A stretch of DNA of 64,000 nucleotides from contig CAVWRJ010000011.1 in the NCBI GenBank assembly GCA_963757335.1, forward strand, positions 186,001 to 250,000, in the 5' to 3' direction. Below the pieces are notes generated by a model, which saw only the letters and a list, made by a program, of their open reading frames with translations, made no database searches and was not told the origin of the DNA. Below, in pieces: positions 21,101 through 31,382 of this stretch (its first letter is position 1; each line of letters starts with the position of its first letter). This stretch comes from DASQPA01 sp963757335. GTDB taxonomy: Bacteria > Acidobacteriota > Thermoanaerobaculia > Multivoradales > UBA5704. A program made the translations under genes and the position numbers.

Positions 21101-21694
21101 GTCTTCCTCTACGACGGCACCTTCACCGTTCACCTCGTGGTAACCGACGCCGCCGGGAAGACCGCCGACATCTCGCACCCGGTCACGGTCGTCGACTACC
21201 CGCCGACCGCGAGCTTCTACGCCGGCTGCATCAACCTCACCTGCACCGCAGACTCCGAGGCCTCGGGCGACGACTACGGCATCGTCAACTACACCTGGAC
21301 CTGGGGGGACGGCGCGACGACGACCGGCGGGAGCCCCGTCTCGGCCCCCAGCCACACCTATGCCGCCGCCGGCACCTATACGATCACTCTCACCGTCCGC
21401 GACATCGCCGGCCAGACCTCGACCACCTCCCACCCCGTCACCGTGAGCCGCGGCCCGACGGCCGCCTTCACCTTCCACTGTACCGGCCTGACCTGCAGCT
21501 TCGACGCTTCGGGTTCGACGAGCAACGTCGCGATCACGAACTACCACTGGGACTGGAGCGACGAGAGCGTCACCGACACGGCGTCGGCGACGGCCCAGCA
21601 CGTCTATGCCTACAGCAGCAGCTTCGGGGTCACCCTGACGATCACCGATGCCAACGGCGCGACCGCGCAGGTCACCCACACGGTCACTCCCTAG
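18128..21694 (+). CDS. M36/fungalysin-like metalloprotease with five PKD domains, interrupted by a TGA
   Basis: The start at 18128 is preferred over 18122 because AGGAGG at 18115-18120 is correctly spaced. A signal peptide is followed by an FTP-like propeptide (HVWFVDFNVVLKGLPIDGAR) and a zinc-protease domain with HEYGH and the downstream GEAYADI glutamate motif. The frame meets a TGA at 20033-20035 inside DGCFAGSW-stop-RTMRAI. The same frame then continues with DDDDGNLANGTPHSCN, the normal end of this protease domain, so the TGA most likely replaces a TGG. After it come an FN3-like stretch and five PKD domains (about 20455-21690) of two alternating types. It is secreted and probably degrades protein outside the cell. 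Confidence 0.8.
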
Positions 21695-21728
21695 CCGCGG
21701 CCGAGCGAAGACCCTGCGTTTCCCCCGA

Positions 21729-21767
21729 ACCGGCGCTGGGAGCATCCCGGCGCCGGTTCTCTTTTGC
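21729..21767 (+). terminator. Rho-independent terminator
   Basis: An inverted repeat GAACCGGCGC/GCGCCGGTTC with a short loop is followed by CTCTTTT, 35 bp after the PKD protein stop. Confidence 0.8.
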
Positions 21768-21917
21768 TCAGCGGTCGTCGGCACCCTGGAGGCTGCGTGG
21801 CGGTCTGGGCAGCGGCGATGCCAGGCACCAGGAGCGCCGCGGAGGCGTGTCGCGGAGCCTGTGCCAGGATATGCTCCTGGGCTCAAGCAGAGAACAAGAC
21901 AAGAAGGAGGATACGGG

Positions 21918-22427
21918 ATGACCGAGCTAGAAAGATTTCTGGCGCTTTGGGATACGGAGGCCGAGAAGACGGCAAGCCTGATGCGCGCCTTGCCGGCGGA
22001 CCAGTACGACTTCCGGCCGGACGCCGGGGGCCGGTCGATCGGCGAGATGGCCTGGCATCTCGCCGAGGGTGACGCCTACAACAGCTCCGGCATTGAGGCC
22101 AACGGCTTCGGATTCGAAATGAAACCGCCCGGGCTTGCGCGGCCGCGCACGGTCGCCGAGTTGGCCCCGGGCTACGAGCGCATCCACGCCGACGCCAAGG
22201 CGCGCCTCCAGAACCTCCGCCCCGAGGACCTGGAGCGTAAGATCAAGTACTTCGACGGCAGCGAGATGAGCGTCCGCGACATCCTGTGGAACGGGTTGCT
22301 TCTCCACATGGTCCATCACCGCGGCCAGCTCGCCATGCTCTGCCGCCTGGCCGGCGGCGTGAGCCCGGGCCAGTACGGACCGAACCGCGAGGAGATGGTG
22401 GCACTCAGGGCTGCGGCCGGAGCCTAG
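21918..22427 (+). CDS. DinB-family protein
   Basis: 169 residues, usual for the DinB/YfiT four-helix fold. The metal-site histidines expected in this family are visible in GEMAWHLAEGD and LLLHMVHHRGQLAMLCRLAG. The start ATG follows an AAGAAGGAGG ribosome-binding site. Members are metal-binding proteins, some thiol-transferases (bacillithiol or mycothiol type) and some damage-induced; the substrate here is unknown. It is a single gene between two terminators. Confidence 0.9.
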   Translation: MTELERFLALWDTEAEKTASLMRALPADQYDFRPDAGGRSIGEMAWHLAEGDAYNSSGIEANGFGFEMKPPGLARPRTVAELAPGYERIHADAKARLQNLRPEDLERKIKYFDGSEMSVRDILWNGLLLHMVHHRGQLAMLCRLAGGVSPGQYGPNREEMVALRAAAGA

Positions 22428-22443
22428 CCCGTGTCGGAGCCAA

Positions 22444-22475
22444 GAGAGCGGCCGGAGATCCCGGCCGCCCTCTTC
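22444..22475 (+). terminator. Rho-independent terminator after the DinB gene
   Basis: A stem GCGGCCGG/CCGGCCGC with a 5-nt loop is followed by CCTCTTCTCC, a weakly T-rich tail. Confidence 0.6.
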
Positions 22476-22665
22476 TCCACGCTTCGCCCTCATCCTCAAG
22501 GACAAGCTGGGCGAGAGGCAGACCGGCGCCCGCGGGTTGAGAATCCGGCGAGGGTTCGCTAGGATCACGCTGATTCCACCGATTCTCGCGCACGCTTCCC
22601 GCCGGCCTTTAAGCGAGGCTCGCTGGCGCTGGAAGCTCATGGACGACCCTCTGGGAGGAGACCCG

Positions 22666-23292
22666 ATGAGAAAGCCGCTGCTGTCCGGTTTGGCCCTCGC
22701 CTGCTTCGCCGCCTTCGCCACCTTCGCCACAGCGGCCTTCGCCGCACCGCCCGCCACTCCGCCCACCTTCGGCGGCCACGCCGTCTTTTGCGACAGCCAG
22801 TACGCGCTCTGCATCAAGGCCTACTGCCCGACGCCCCACGGCATGCCTGCGGCCGGCGGTACCATCGACTGTGTTTGCGACATCGCCAACGGCTGGTCGA
22901 TGGGGCCCGACACCTGCGACGACCGGAAGACGAACCTGGTCTCGACCTACTCGAACCTCTTCAACCCAGGGCACAAGACGGTCGCCTGCACGAACGCTTC
23001 GACCCTCTGGGCCTGGTGCTACGGCTCTCCCTGCAAGCCCGATCCCAAGAATCCCCAGAAGGCGATCTGCACCTGCCCTGTCGTGCAGAGCGAGGCCGTG
23101 ATCCTGGTGCCGGAGAACGAGTGCAAGACCGCCGCTTGCAACAAGGTGTGGTCCGCCGCCACGTCGTCGGAGAGCAAGTTTGCCAACGACTACTTCTTCA
23201 AGGTCGGCAAGGAGAAGGGCTACAAGCCGAATCCGCCGGCCCTCTCCTGCTCCGCGACCACCGCCAAGGCGGGGGCGGGCGGCAAGCGCTAA
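22666..23292 (+). CDS. Secreted cysteine-rich protein of unknown function
   Basis: 208 residues. A clear signal peptide (LLSGLALACFAAFATFATAAFAA) is followed by a mature region with about a dozen cysteines in spaced pairs (FCDSQYALCIKAYC, CVCDIA, CTCPVV), pointing to disulfide bonds outside the cytoplasm. GGAGGAG precedes the ATG. I do not recognise a family. It lies just before an integrase remnant, so it may be part of a region altered by insertion. Confidence 0.75.
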   Translation: MRKPLLSGLALACFAAFATFATAAFAAPPATPPTFGGHAVFCDSQYALCIKAYCPTPHGMPAAGGTIDCVCDIANGWSMGPDTCDDRKTNLVSTYSNLFNPGHKTVACTNASTLWAWCYGSPCKPDPKNPQKAICTCPVVQSEAVILVPENECKTAACNKVWSAATSSESKFANDYFFKVGKEKGYKPNPPALSCSATTAKAGAGGKR

Positions 23293-23306
23293 AGCCGCCG
23301 CGCAAC

Positions 23307-23560
23307 CCCGTCACTACCCGAAGAGCCTACGCCTCTGCCGTAGGCCGCTTCCTCGCCTGGTGCGAGGTTCGCGGTCTCACCATCGAGACCCTCTACCCCT
23401 TCCTCGTCGCATCGAGGAGCTCGCGGCGACCCTCGCCGTCGCCTCCGTCAAGCAGCACCTGGCGGCGTTGCGCATGCGCTTCGACTACTTGGTCGTCGGC
23501 CCGGGTCCGGGACTACGAGCACCAGTGCTGGCGGGCGTACCTCGCGCTCCACGAGAAGGG
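23307..23560 (+). pseudogene. Fragment of a tyrosine recombinase (integrase) N-terminal domain
   Basis: In one frame the sequence reads TRRAYASAVGRFLAWCEVRG and in another IEELAATLAVASVKQHLAALR, then MRFDYLVVG. Together these resemble the SAM-like core-binding domain of XerC/D-type recombinases. The frame is broken between the two pieces and no catalytic R-H-R-Y domain follows. This is a decayed remnant and a sign of past mobile-element activity. Confidence 0.6.
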
Positions 23561-23786
23561 GAACAGCATCGGCGGGTGCCGGTGCACAGCCGAGCGGCCG
23601 AGGCCCTCGACGCCTCTGCCTAGCATTTCGTTAACCCAGCGCAAGTGTTAAACTTGTATGCGCAAGCTTATAAGGCAACTGGAGTTGTTGCCAGACTCGG
23701 CTCTTGCCGGGCGTGGACCACCTTCTCTTTGCGCACCTGCGCTTATGAATTGGCGCCGGGTCGCACCTTCGGTGAGGAAAATTGTC

Positions 23787-26700
23787 ATGAAGAATGTCTT
23801 TGCTGCAGCGGCCACTGAAACCGATCGCTCGGTGCCTCCAGCGTACCCTCGTCCAGAGCGCTTCCTTTCACTGATGTTCATTGTCTTTGGAGCGCTCGCC
23901 GCCCTCCCTCTGTGGGCGTCCGGGCTTGGAACCGAACGCAGCCTCTCTCTCGAGGAACGGGTCGCTTGTCAGACGGCGATCGAAGAGGTCTACTTTCGGC
24001 ACCGCCTCTGGCCCCAGGACAATCCAGGCCCCAAGCCGACGTTCGTCGCAGCCGTGCCGAGAGCGGCGATCACGCGCAAGGTCGAAGACGCACTGGCGAT
24101 GAGCGTTGCTCTCACCGAGCGATTCCGCTCGCCCATCGGGGCAGCCGACCTGCAAGCCGAACTCGATCGCATGGCCCGGGAGAGCCGGGACCGGCAGGTA
24201 CTTGGCGAGATCTTTTCGGCCCTTGGCAACGATGCAGCTGAGGCGGCCGAATGCCTGGCGCGGCCCGTGCTCGCCGAGCAGCGGCTGCGCACCGCCTATG
24301 CTCACGCTGGCTCAAACTCCGCGACGCAGCGTTCGTTCGAGGCCTGGTGGCCCGACGCACGCCCGACGGAGCGTGCCCTGAAGGCGTTCACTCAACCTGG
24401 CGGCAACTATCAGTTACCTACCCTCGTCACGACCGCCGGCTGCACGGACGACACCTGGTCGCCCCTCAGCCCAGCACCCATACCGCCGGCACCTCCCCAA
24501 GTGGATAGCCAAGCCGGGGCAACGCGCCTCGCTGTCCCACTCGTGTGGACCGGCGCCGAGGCGCTTCTCTGGGGAGGATCCAGCTTTTGCTCGAGGGATG
24601 TTTGCTTTCTCGGCAGTGGCGCGAAATATACCCCCGCGACCAACACCTGGTCGGCGATGAACACCGCCTTGGCTCCGACCGCCCGTGATTACCATGTCGC
24701 AGTCTGGACGGGTAAAAGCATGATCGTTTGGGGCGGCAGCGGAATCGGTTCCGACGGATTCGCGACGGCATTCAACACCGGCGGCATCTACGACCCGCTG
24801 ACGAACGAGTGGTCCTCGATCGACACGCTGGGTGCGCCCAGTCCACGCGTCTCCATGTCGGCCGTTTGGAATGGATACAAGATGATCGTCTGGGGAGGTC
24901 TCGGAACCGGTCTTAACGGCGACGCGGCCGCCTTGAACACCGGCGGCCTCTACGATCCGAATACGGGAGTGTGGTCTCCCACCAGCACCGTGAATGCTCC
25001 CGCCCCGCGTGCGGATCACACTGCCGTCTGGACCGGAAAGAAGATGATCATTTGGGGCGGGGACTCAACCGGTGCGCCAAGAATGAACGATGGTGGTGTC
25101 TACGATCCGGAAGAGCAAGACCCAGATAAACAGTGGAAGCCGGTGAGCCTGGTCGGGGCCCCCGAAGGGCGTGGTCAGCATACGGCGGTATGGACGGGTA
25201 CTCAGATGATCGTATGGGGCGGAGTCAATTCGAACGTCCGCGCCCTGAACAGCGGTGGCGTCTACAACCCGAATCTCGATTCATGGAAGCCGACAAACCC
25301 CTCGGGAGCGCCGGAAGGACGGGACTTACACACCGCGGTCTGGACAGGCAAGGAAATGATTGTCTGGGGTGGGATTAACGCTCCCATCGGCCCCCCAAGC
25401 ATCGGCGGCCGCTACGACCCCGTGATGAACTCCTGGCGACTCACAACGCTGGCCATGGCTCCAGGGACCCGGTACCAACACACGGCCATTTGGACAGGAA
25501 CCGAGATGATCCTATGGGGCGGATTCGGAGGCCCCAGAAGTGGGGGCTATGACGATGGCTTTGCCTACTGCGCGGAGCCGGGATATCGGTGGGTTGCGCT
25601 CGGCGACTCTTTCTCGTCCGGCGAAGGGGCGGGCTCCTATCTCGTAGGCACGAACCTGCCGGGGCAAAACTTATGTCATCGTGCCGATACCGCGTACTCT
25701 CAAGTGGCCTCGGATGCGGTCTTCACTCTACGCGCAAGCTCCTTCTTCGCTTGTAGCGGAGCCGAGAGCATCAACGTGCTCCCTAAGGCCGACGCAGGCA
25801 CGCCGATATGCTTCCCGGACCCGTTCGGTTCAACGCCTTGCACACCCTACAGCTATGCGGACTCCATTCCCCAACTCGACCACCCTGAGCTGGCAAACGC
25901 TGATTTGGTCACGATCACGATCGGTGGCAATGATGCACTTTTCTCAAAAATTTTATACTGGTGCAGATTTAACGGCGATTGCAGTACTCTCGCGCCGCTC
26001 GAACCTATTGACGTCGGAGAAAAGCTCAGTGACTACATGCCGCAGAGGATCGCTCTCGTCCAAGCTCGCCTGAAGCAGACCTTTTCTGCCATCCACATGC
26101 AAGCGCCTCACGCGGATATCCGCGTGTTCGGCTACCCGGACGTTTTTCCGGCGGACCCCGCCAGACAGACCTGCTCGCCGCTGGCGTACTCCTGCCGTAG
26201 CGGCAGCGGCTGGAGTTCCGCGAGTCAAACCTGGATCCGCACCCTCGTCCCGATGCTCAACATCGCGATTAAGCAGGCGGCTGACTTTGCCGGCGTTAGC
26301 TTCATCGACGTCGCCCAGACTTTCTCCGGTCACGAGATCTGTGGCCCGCAGGGATCCTGGTTCGTGCCGCCGCCCTCCGGGGCAGAGGAATGCATTAATG
26401 CTAAGATCTCCGATAGATTCCGGCAACAGCTCTTCCATCCGACCGTTACCGGCCACATTCTGGGCTACCGAAAGGCTCTCGCAGCTGATATCGCTTCCGT
26501 TCCGATCGGCAGCGGCCTTTCGCGGCTGACGCCGCTGCCTACTGCCGCGCAGTTGTCAGCCTTAAAGCGCCAGGTCCAAGCCACTGAGTCGGCACTCCCT
26601 ACTCTTGATGATCTTGCTGTCGCTCCTATCGCCTCGATTTGTGGTGGAGTCGGCGGAGTCGCCGTCCCGGGACAGACCATCTCACTCTCCGGAGATGGCT

Positions 26701-27431
26701 TCACAGCTGGTTCCACCGTCACGATTTACCTCGACGCGCCCGGGCCCCAGGTGCTGAAGACGCTTAGCGCCGATGGCGCGGGGCACTTCGGAACGATGGT
26801 GACTCTTCCCGCGGGCGTCCTTCCGCAATTTTTGGTGCCACTGCGGGCAGCCGGCATCGGTTCGAATTCACAGCCTCGGGTACTCATCGGGTTTCTGACG
26901 ATTGGTCCAGATCTGAGTGTCGACTCGGATGGCGACGGCATTCCCGATGCCTGCGATAACTGCCCGGCCGTCCCCAACCCGGACCAGGCGGACGCGGACC
27001 ACGACGGTATTGGAGACGCATGCGATCCATGTCCGAACGATCCCCTCAACGCATGCGTGGCCGACTTCTATACGGTGCCTCCCTGCCGACTCGTCGATAC
27101 CCGGACGCCGGGGAGTGGGCCTGCCCTCTCGCCGGCAAGCCCACGGCTGCTCCAAGTCGCCAGTCTTTGCGGCATTCCGACCACTGCGAAAATGGTCATG
27201 GCCAACGTCACCGTAGTCGGCGCGACCGGCGACGGCCATCTGCAGGCGTGGCCTGCCGATCAGCCGAAACCGATCACCAGTGTCATCAACTTCTCGGCCG
27301 GGCAGACGAGGGCGAACAATGCCATTCTGCCGCTCTCTTCGGACGGCTTAGGAATGCTGGCGGTGCAGCCGGTGGTGGTTGGTGGCGGCACTGTCCAACT
27401 GGTAATCGACGTCAGCGGCTACTTCCAATAG
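23787..27431 (+). CDS. Secreted multi-domain protein: kelch repeats, SGNH hydrolase, TSP3 repeat
   Basis: 1214 residues from the ATG at 23787, which has a GAGGAA ribosome-binding site; an in-frame start at 23658 is possible. After a membrane or signal segment ([19 protein letters not shown]) come at least six kelch-like repeats of the form AVWTGKxMIVWGG (about 24540-25530). An SGNH/GDSL esterase domain follows, with [15 protein letters not shown] and FHPTVTGH motifs. A thrombospondin type 3 calcium-binding stretch ([14 protein letters not shown]) and a C-terminal domain starting [15 protein letters not shown] end the protein. Base use is less GC-biased than in neighbouring genes. It is probably an exported esterase or lipase; the substrate is unknown. 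Confidence 0.85.
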   Translation: MKNVFAAAATETDRSVPPAYPRPERFLSLMFIVFGALAALPLWASGLGTERSLSLEERVACQTAIEEVYFRHRLWPQDNPGPKPTFVAAVPRAAITRKVEDALAMSVALTERFRSPIGAADLQAELDRMARESRDRQVLGEIFSALGNDAAEAAECLARPVLAEQRLRTAYAHAGSNSATQRSFEAWWPDARPTERALKAFTQPGGNYQLPTLVTTAGCTDDTWSPLSPAPIPPAPPQVDSQAGATRLAVPLVWTGAEALLWGGSSFCSRDVCFLGSGAKYTPATNTWSAMNTALAPTARDYHVAVWTGKSMIVWGGSGIGSDGFATAFNTGGIYDPLTNEWSSIDTLGAPSPRVSMSAVWNGYKMIVWGGLGTGLNGDAAALNTGGLYDPNTGVWSPTSTVNAPAPRADHTAVWTGKKMIIWGGDSTGAPRMNDGGVYDPEEQDPDKQWKPVSLVGAPEGRGQHTAVWTGTQMIVWGGVNSNVRALNSGGVYNPNLDSWKPTNPSGAPEGRDLHTAVWTGKEMIVWGGINAPIGPPSIGGRYDPVMNSWRLTTLAMAPGTRYQHTAIWTGTEMILWGGFGGPRSGGYDDGFAYCAEPGYRWVALGDSFSSGEGAGSYLVGTNLPGQNLCHRADTAYSQVASDAVFTLRASSFFACSGAESINVLPKADAGTPICFPDPFGSTPCTPYSYADSIPQLDHPELANADLVTITIGGNDALFSKILYWCRFNGDCSTLAPLEPIDVGEKLSDYMPQRIALVQARLKQTFSAIHMQAPHADIRVFGYPDVFPADPARQTCSPLAYSCRSGSGWSSASQTWIRTLVPMLNIAIKQAADFAGVSFIDVAQTFSGHEICGPQGSWFVPPPSGAEECINAKISDRFRQQLFHPTVTGHILGYRKALAADIASVPIGSGLSRLTPLPTAAQLSALKRQVQATESALPTLDDLAVAPIASICGGVGGVAVPGQTISLSGDGFTAGSTVTIYLDAPGPQVLKTLSADGAGHFGTMVTLPAGVLPQFLVPLRAAGIGSNSQPRVLIGFLTIGPDLSVDSDGDGIPDACDNCPAVPNPDQADADHDGIGDACDPCPNDPLNACVADFYTVPPCRLVDTRTPGSGPALSPASPRLLQVASLCGIPTTAKMVMANVTVVGATGDGHLQAWPADQPKPITSVINFSAGQTRANNAILPLSSDGLGMLAVQPVVVGGGTVQLVIDVSGYFQ

Positions 27432-27449
27432 GAGGGCTCGCCCGCCGCA

Positions 27450-27775
27450 CTACCTGGCGATGACCGCCACCCTACCTGGCAGTGACCGCCAGCACTCCCG
27501 CCATGATCGCCAGACTGCTGGCGATGACTGCCACCCTACCTGGCGGTGACCGCCAGCAGTCCCGCGACGACCGCCAGACTGCTGGCGATGACCGCCACCC
27601 TACCTGGCAGTGACCGCCAGCACTCCCGCGACGATCGCCAGGCTTCCGGCGATGACCGCCACCCTACCTGGCGGTGACCGCCAGCAGTCCCGCGACGACC
27701 GCCAGGCTGCTGGCGACGACCGCCACCCTACCTGGCGGCGACTGCCAGGAGTCCCGCGACGATCGCCCGGGTGAC
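27450..27775. repeat. 64-bp tandem repeat array
   Basis: The phrase CCTACCTGGC recurs at 27471, 27535, 27599, 27663 and 27727, exactly 64 bp apart. Each unit holds several near-palindromic 15-mers of the form TGGCGRTGACCGCCA. Since 64 is not a multiple of three, it is not a coding repeat. It fills most of the 27432-28103 gap. Confidence 0.9.
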
Positions 27776-28103
27776 TCTTTCCGCGACCGCTGACCACCGC
27801 AGAAGGAAAATTTTCTTGGCGCAAAGTGATGACTCCCTCGGTTCGCGTGGTTCTCAGGTACACGCCTGAGGATAGAACACCTTGCCCATGGAGAGCCAGC
27901 CTCCCGCGGGGGAAAGGGAGTTGCAGAGGGACGGGGAGTCGCTGTATAAGATCACCGCAGAGCTTACTTCTACGCAACACAAAGCTGGAACGTAGGAGAG
28001 GGAAGCAGCGCTGTGCCAGCACCGCTCCGCTTGGAGCGAGCTCTTCCCGTGGGTCGCAAGGAGGGCGAGGCCGTCCAGGTCTCGTGATGGAGGAGGGGTG
28101 GGT

Positions 28104-31100
28104 ATGCAGGGGACGAAAGTGCTGAGGTTCCAGGTGGGGGGCTTCCTCGCCCGACAGCTCGAGCGGGCCGTGGCGGTGGAGGGCGTCACCGCCGAGGAGA
28201 TCGTGCGCCGGGCGATGGTGTTCTACTTCCGGGCGACTTCGGTGATCTCTAATGTAGCGGAATGGCAAGAAGGGCCCGTGGCGGGCCCTTCGCAGGCCCT
28301 CGGAGGGCCCTCGGCCGCTCCCCCCTCTTCTTCTCCCCCCTCGTCTCCCCCTGCACCCCCTCTGACTCCCCCCTCTTTATCTCCCCCCGCACTGCTTGTC
28401 CCGACCCCAGGCCGAGCCGTGCCCGCCGGGCCCTTGCCCGCACCAGCGAGCGCCAGCGGGCTCCTCTTGCCCGGGGCCGCCGAGCCCGGTCCTGGCTTGA
28501 ATTTCGCAAGCAAGCCGCCCGTGATCTCCTGGAAAGGTGCCCTGCTCGCCCAGCTCTGGCTCGTGGCGGCTTTCTCTTGCAGCGCCGCCCCCGGCCCCGC
28601 GCCAGCATCGCCCTCGGCGCCCTCAGCGCCAACGCCCTCGGCGCCAACATCGCCAACAGCCCCGGCATCGCAAGCCCCCTCCGCGCAATCCGCCCCTCCG
28701 GCTCCCGGAAGCTCGAAGGTCGGGAGCATCCCCCTCACCGTGGAGGAGACTGCCGGAGTGGCTCGGGAGGGGGAGGTGGTGACGAACGGGGTTCCCCTGC
28801 CGCGGTCGCTCGGCCTGCTCGACACCGGGCGGCTCGCGGTCGTCGATCCGGCGGGCCGGCCGGTGCCGGCCGAGTTCACGGTTCTGGCGCGCTGGAACGC
28901 CGGCCGGGACGACCCAAAAGCCCCGGTCGAGTGGCTGCTCGTCGCCTTTCCCGCCACGGTGGGGGCGAAGAAGAGCTCCCGCTATCGGCTGGTGGTGGAC
29001 GGCTCGGCGGGTCCCAATCCGGCCCCTCCCCACCCCCTTCGGCTCAGCCGGGAGGGCGACACGGTCACCGTCGACACCGGGGTTGCGGTCTTCCGGCTGG
29101 GCGGGGATCGGGGGGTGCTGTTCGACGAGGTGCGCCTGGCGGCCGGGGTCGGGGGCGGGGCTCGCCTCGCGGGCGGGGGCAAGATGACCGCCCGGGTGCG
29201 GGAGGCGACGACGGGCCACAGCGGCCTTCGGGGGGTGCGGATCGAGCGCCAGGGGCCGCTCACCGCGGCGGTGGTGGTCGGCGGGACCTACGACATGGCG
29301 CCGGTCGGCAAGGGGGGGCTGGGATCGCTCCGGCGCTATGTCTTCGCCGCCGGCTCCCCCACCGCCATCGTCCGCCAGGCCGTCGACTGGGAGGGGAATC
29401 TGGGCTGCAACGGCTGCCTGACGGCGAAGGACAACACGACCCCCAACGCCCTCCTCCTCACCAACGTTCGCGACGAGCTCGCCTTAGACCTCGGGGGAGC
29501 GCCGACGGTCACTGCTGTGGGCGCCTTCAAGGCGCCGGCGGTGGAGCATGCCGTCGCCCCCGGCCAGGAGGCGGCGGTCCGCCAGCTCCTCCGCGCCGAG
29601 CGCGGGGCTCCTTTGCGCTTCGAGGTGCATGCGGGCGGGGCACGGGCGATGGGCGAGAAGGCGGACGGCGGGATGCTCTCGGCGAGCGGGGTCCGGGGGG
29701 CGGTCGCGGTGGCGCTCAACCACATGCACCGCTATGAGCCGCAGGCGTTGCGGCTCTTGCCGAGCGGCGCTCTCGCCGTCGATCTCGCCGACGACAAGAT
29801 CTGGCTCGCCCACCACCAGGGGATGTTCGCCACCTTCGCGGTCGCCGCTCTACCCCCGCGGCCCAGCCGCGCCGCCCTCGACCGCGAGCTCTGGGCGCCG
29901 CTCAACCGTCCGCTCCGCGCCTGGCCCGAGGCCGCCTGGTTCGCCGGCTCGGGGGCGGTCGAGGAGATGCCGGCCGGCCCTCTGCCGCGGGCGCTCTCCG
30001 GCTATGACGAGCTGGTCAAGGGGGTGCTCGAGGCCACCGTCCAGCAGGTCGACCAGGAGGGGATCGCCGGGCTCATGACGTTCGGGGTCTACCCCCGCTA
30101 CTGGGGGCGCTGGAAGTCGCCGGAGCTGGTCTGCAAGCACGATCCGACCCCGGGCGAGCCGTGGGACGACGCCTTCTGGTGCGCCACCTGGACCGACTAC
30201 CACAACACCCTCGCCACGGCGCCGATGTGGGCCATGCGCTCGGGCGAGGTCCGCTGGCTGGACGAGGTCGGCTTCCCGGGCGCTCTGCGCACCCTTCACA
30301 CCCAGATCATGCAGTGCGCTCCCGACGACTCCTGGTTCTACTGCGGCCAGGCGCCGGCCGGCTACGGCGCCTACCGGACCGACTTCAACAGCTCGCACGC
30401 CTATTTCGACAACCTCTTCCTCTACTACTGGCTGACCGGCGACTCGACCGTCGTCGAGACGGTGCGGAAGGGCGGCGAGACCATGCGCCGGCACATGTGC
30501 GACCTCCGCGGCCCGGAGTCGGTGAAGCTGCTGCCCTCCGGCCCCGCCGGCCCGGCCTGCCCCGACGACCGGCCGAATCCGAAGGCGAACTTCAACGGCC
30601 GGGTCGCCGCCCAGTGGCTCGCCGTCTATCGCTTCCTGGGGCATGCCAGCCTCGACCCGAGCTTCCTCGCCGACTTCCGCTCCGGGCTCTCCCGCGCCGT
30701 CACCCAGCAGTACATCGAGGTGGTGCGCGACGGCCGGAGCTACGGCTTCATGGGGGACACCGTCAAGGGTCCCGGCACCTTCACCACCAACCAGCTCTGG
30801 CAGATCGGCCTCTTCGACTCCACCAACCTCCACCGCTTCTCAGTCGACAGCGGCGACGAGGCGATCGGCACCCCGGCCTTGAAGCCCAGCCGGGTGCTCG
30901 CCGCCCTGGCGCGGACGATCGCCGAGATCGAGCCGAAGGTGAAGGGGGACGGGAGCCTCGACGGGCACTGGCCGCTGAAGCTCGTCGCCACCTGGACGGG
31001 AGAGCGGATCGGCGGCCAGCTGACCGCCGTGGCGGGGGAAGACCGCGACCTCTACGGACCGGAGAAGGCGACCCTCGCCGCCCTCGTCGTCCAGGCCGGC

Positions 31101-31283
31101 GAAGCGACCGGCGACCGCGTTCTGGTGAAGGCCGGCGCCGGGCTCGTCGACTTCACGATCCGCGCCGCCGCCGGGGAGCGCCTGCCGCTCGGCAAGCTCA
31201 ACGGCCAGTATCTCTCCCGTCTCCATCCCGCCGTCGCCTGCCTGATGGAAACCGACCGCGGTTCGCACCCCAAAAAGCCGTGA
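28104..31283 (+). CDS. YetA/PcRGLX-like lipoprotein-type protein with RHH-like N-terminal extension
   Basis: This frame opens at an ATG with a strong AGGAGGGG site. Its first 55 residues (KVLRFQVGGFLARQLERAVA, then EEIVRRAMVFYF) look like a ribbon-helix-helix DNA-binding domain. A Pro/Ser-rich stretch follows, then a GTG at 28521 that begins a lipoprotein-like signal ending LVAAFSC. From about 28730 the protein parallels the 6748-9810 gene: VEETAGVAREGEVVTNGVPL, the FYCGQAPAGYGAYRTDFNSS motif, and the same domain order, but with no FN3 domain. The secreted part may really be translated from 28521 and the RHH part may be a separate small protein. A palindromic repeat follows the stop. Confidence 0.7.
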   Translation: MQGTKVLRFQVGGFLARQLERAVAVEGVTAEEIVRRAMVFYFRATSVISNVAEWQEGPVAGPSQALGGPSAAPPSSSPPSSPPAPPLTPPSLSPPALLVPTPGRAVPAGPLPAPASASGLLLPGAAEPGPGLNFASKPPVISWKGALLAQLWLVAAFSCSAAPGPAPASPSAPSAPTPSAPTSPTAPASQAPSAQSAPPAPGSSKVGSIPLTVEETAGVAREGEVVTNGVPLPRSLGLLDTGRLAVVDPAGRPVPAEFTVLARWNAGRDDPKAPVEWLLVAFPATVGAKKSSRYRLVVDGSAGPNPAPPHPLRLSREGDTVTVDTGVAVFRLGGDRGVLFDEVRLAAGVGGGARLAGGGKMTARVREATTGHSGLRGVRIERQGPLTAAVVVGGTYDMAPVGKGGLGSLRRYVFAAGSPTAIVRQAVDWEGNLGCNGCLTAKDNTTPNALLLTNVRDELALDLGGAPTVTAVGAFKAPAVEHAVAPGQEAAVRQLLRAERGAPLRFEVHAGGARAMGEKADGGMLSASGVRGAVAVALNHMHRYEPQALRLLPSGALAVDLADDKIWLAHHQGMFATFAVAALPPRPSRAALDRELWAPLNRPLRAWPEAAWFAGSGAVEEMPAGPLPRALSGYDELVKGVLEATVQQVDQEGIAGLMTFGVYPRYWGRWKSPELVCKHDPTPGEPWDDAFWCATWTDYHNTLATAPMWAMRSGEVRWLDEVGFPGALRTLHTQIMQCAPDDSWFYCGQAPAGYGAYRTDFNSSHAYFDNLFLYYWLTGDSTVVETVRKGGETMRRHMCDLRGPESVKLLPSGPAGPACPDDRPNPKANFNGRVAAQWLAVYRFLGHASLDPSFLADFRSGLSRAVTQQYIEVVRDGRSYGFMGDTVKGPGTFTTNQLWQIGLFDSTNLHRFSVDSGDEAIGTPALKPSRVLAALARTIAEIEPKVKGDGSLDGHWPLKLVATWTGERIGGQLTAVAGEDRDLYGPEKATLAALVVQAGEATGDRVLVKAGAGLVDFTIRAAAGERLPLGKLNGQYLSRLHPAVACLMETDRGSHPKKP

Positions 31284-31293
31284 TCGCCCGGAG

Positions 31294-31382
31294 GTACTGG
31301 CTCAGTTTGATCCTGCGGGCGGGCTCCTTCGGGCGCTTCGCGCAGCCAGTCGCCCGTCCTCGGAACCAAACTGAGCCAGTAC
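31294..31382 (+). repeat. Palindromic repeat, copy 2
   Basis: A 16-bp perfect outer stem (GTACTGGCTCAGTTTG with its complement at 31367-31382) encloses a core nearly identical to copy 1. It is flanked by a perfect 10-bp direct repeat TCGCCCGGAG (31284-31293 and 31383-31392), like a target-site duplication. Confidence 0.88.

Noticed and set aside
18824..21886. Minus-strand open frame of 1020 codons across the protease/PKD gene
   Set aside because: Antisense shadow: its repeats mirror the PKD modules.
27445..27775. CRISPR array
   Set aside because: The 64-bp period has no constant repeat with variable spacers; all parts of the unit are repeated.
27600..28268. Minus-strand frame ending in the 64-bp array
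   Set aside because: Its tail is a translation of the tandem repeat and the rest has no family match I can see.
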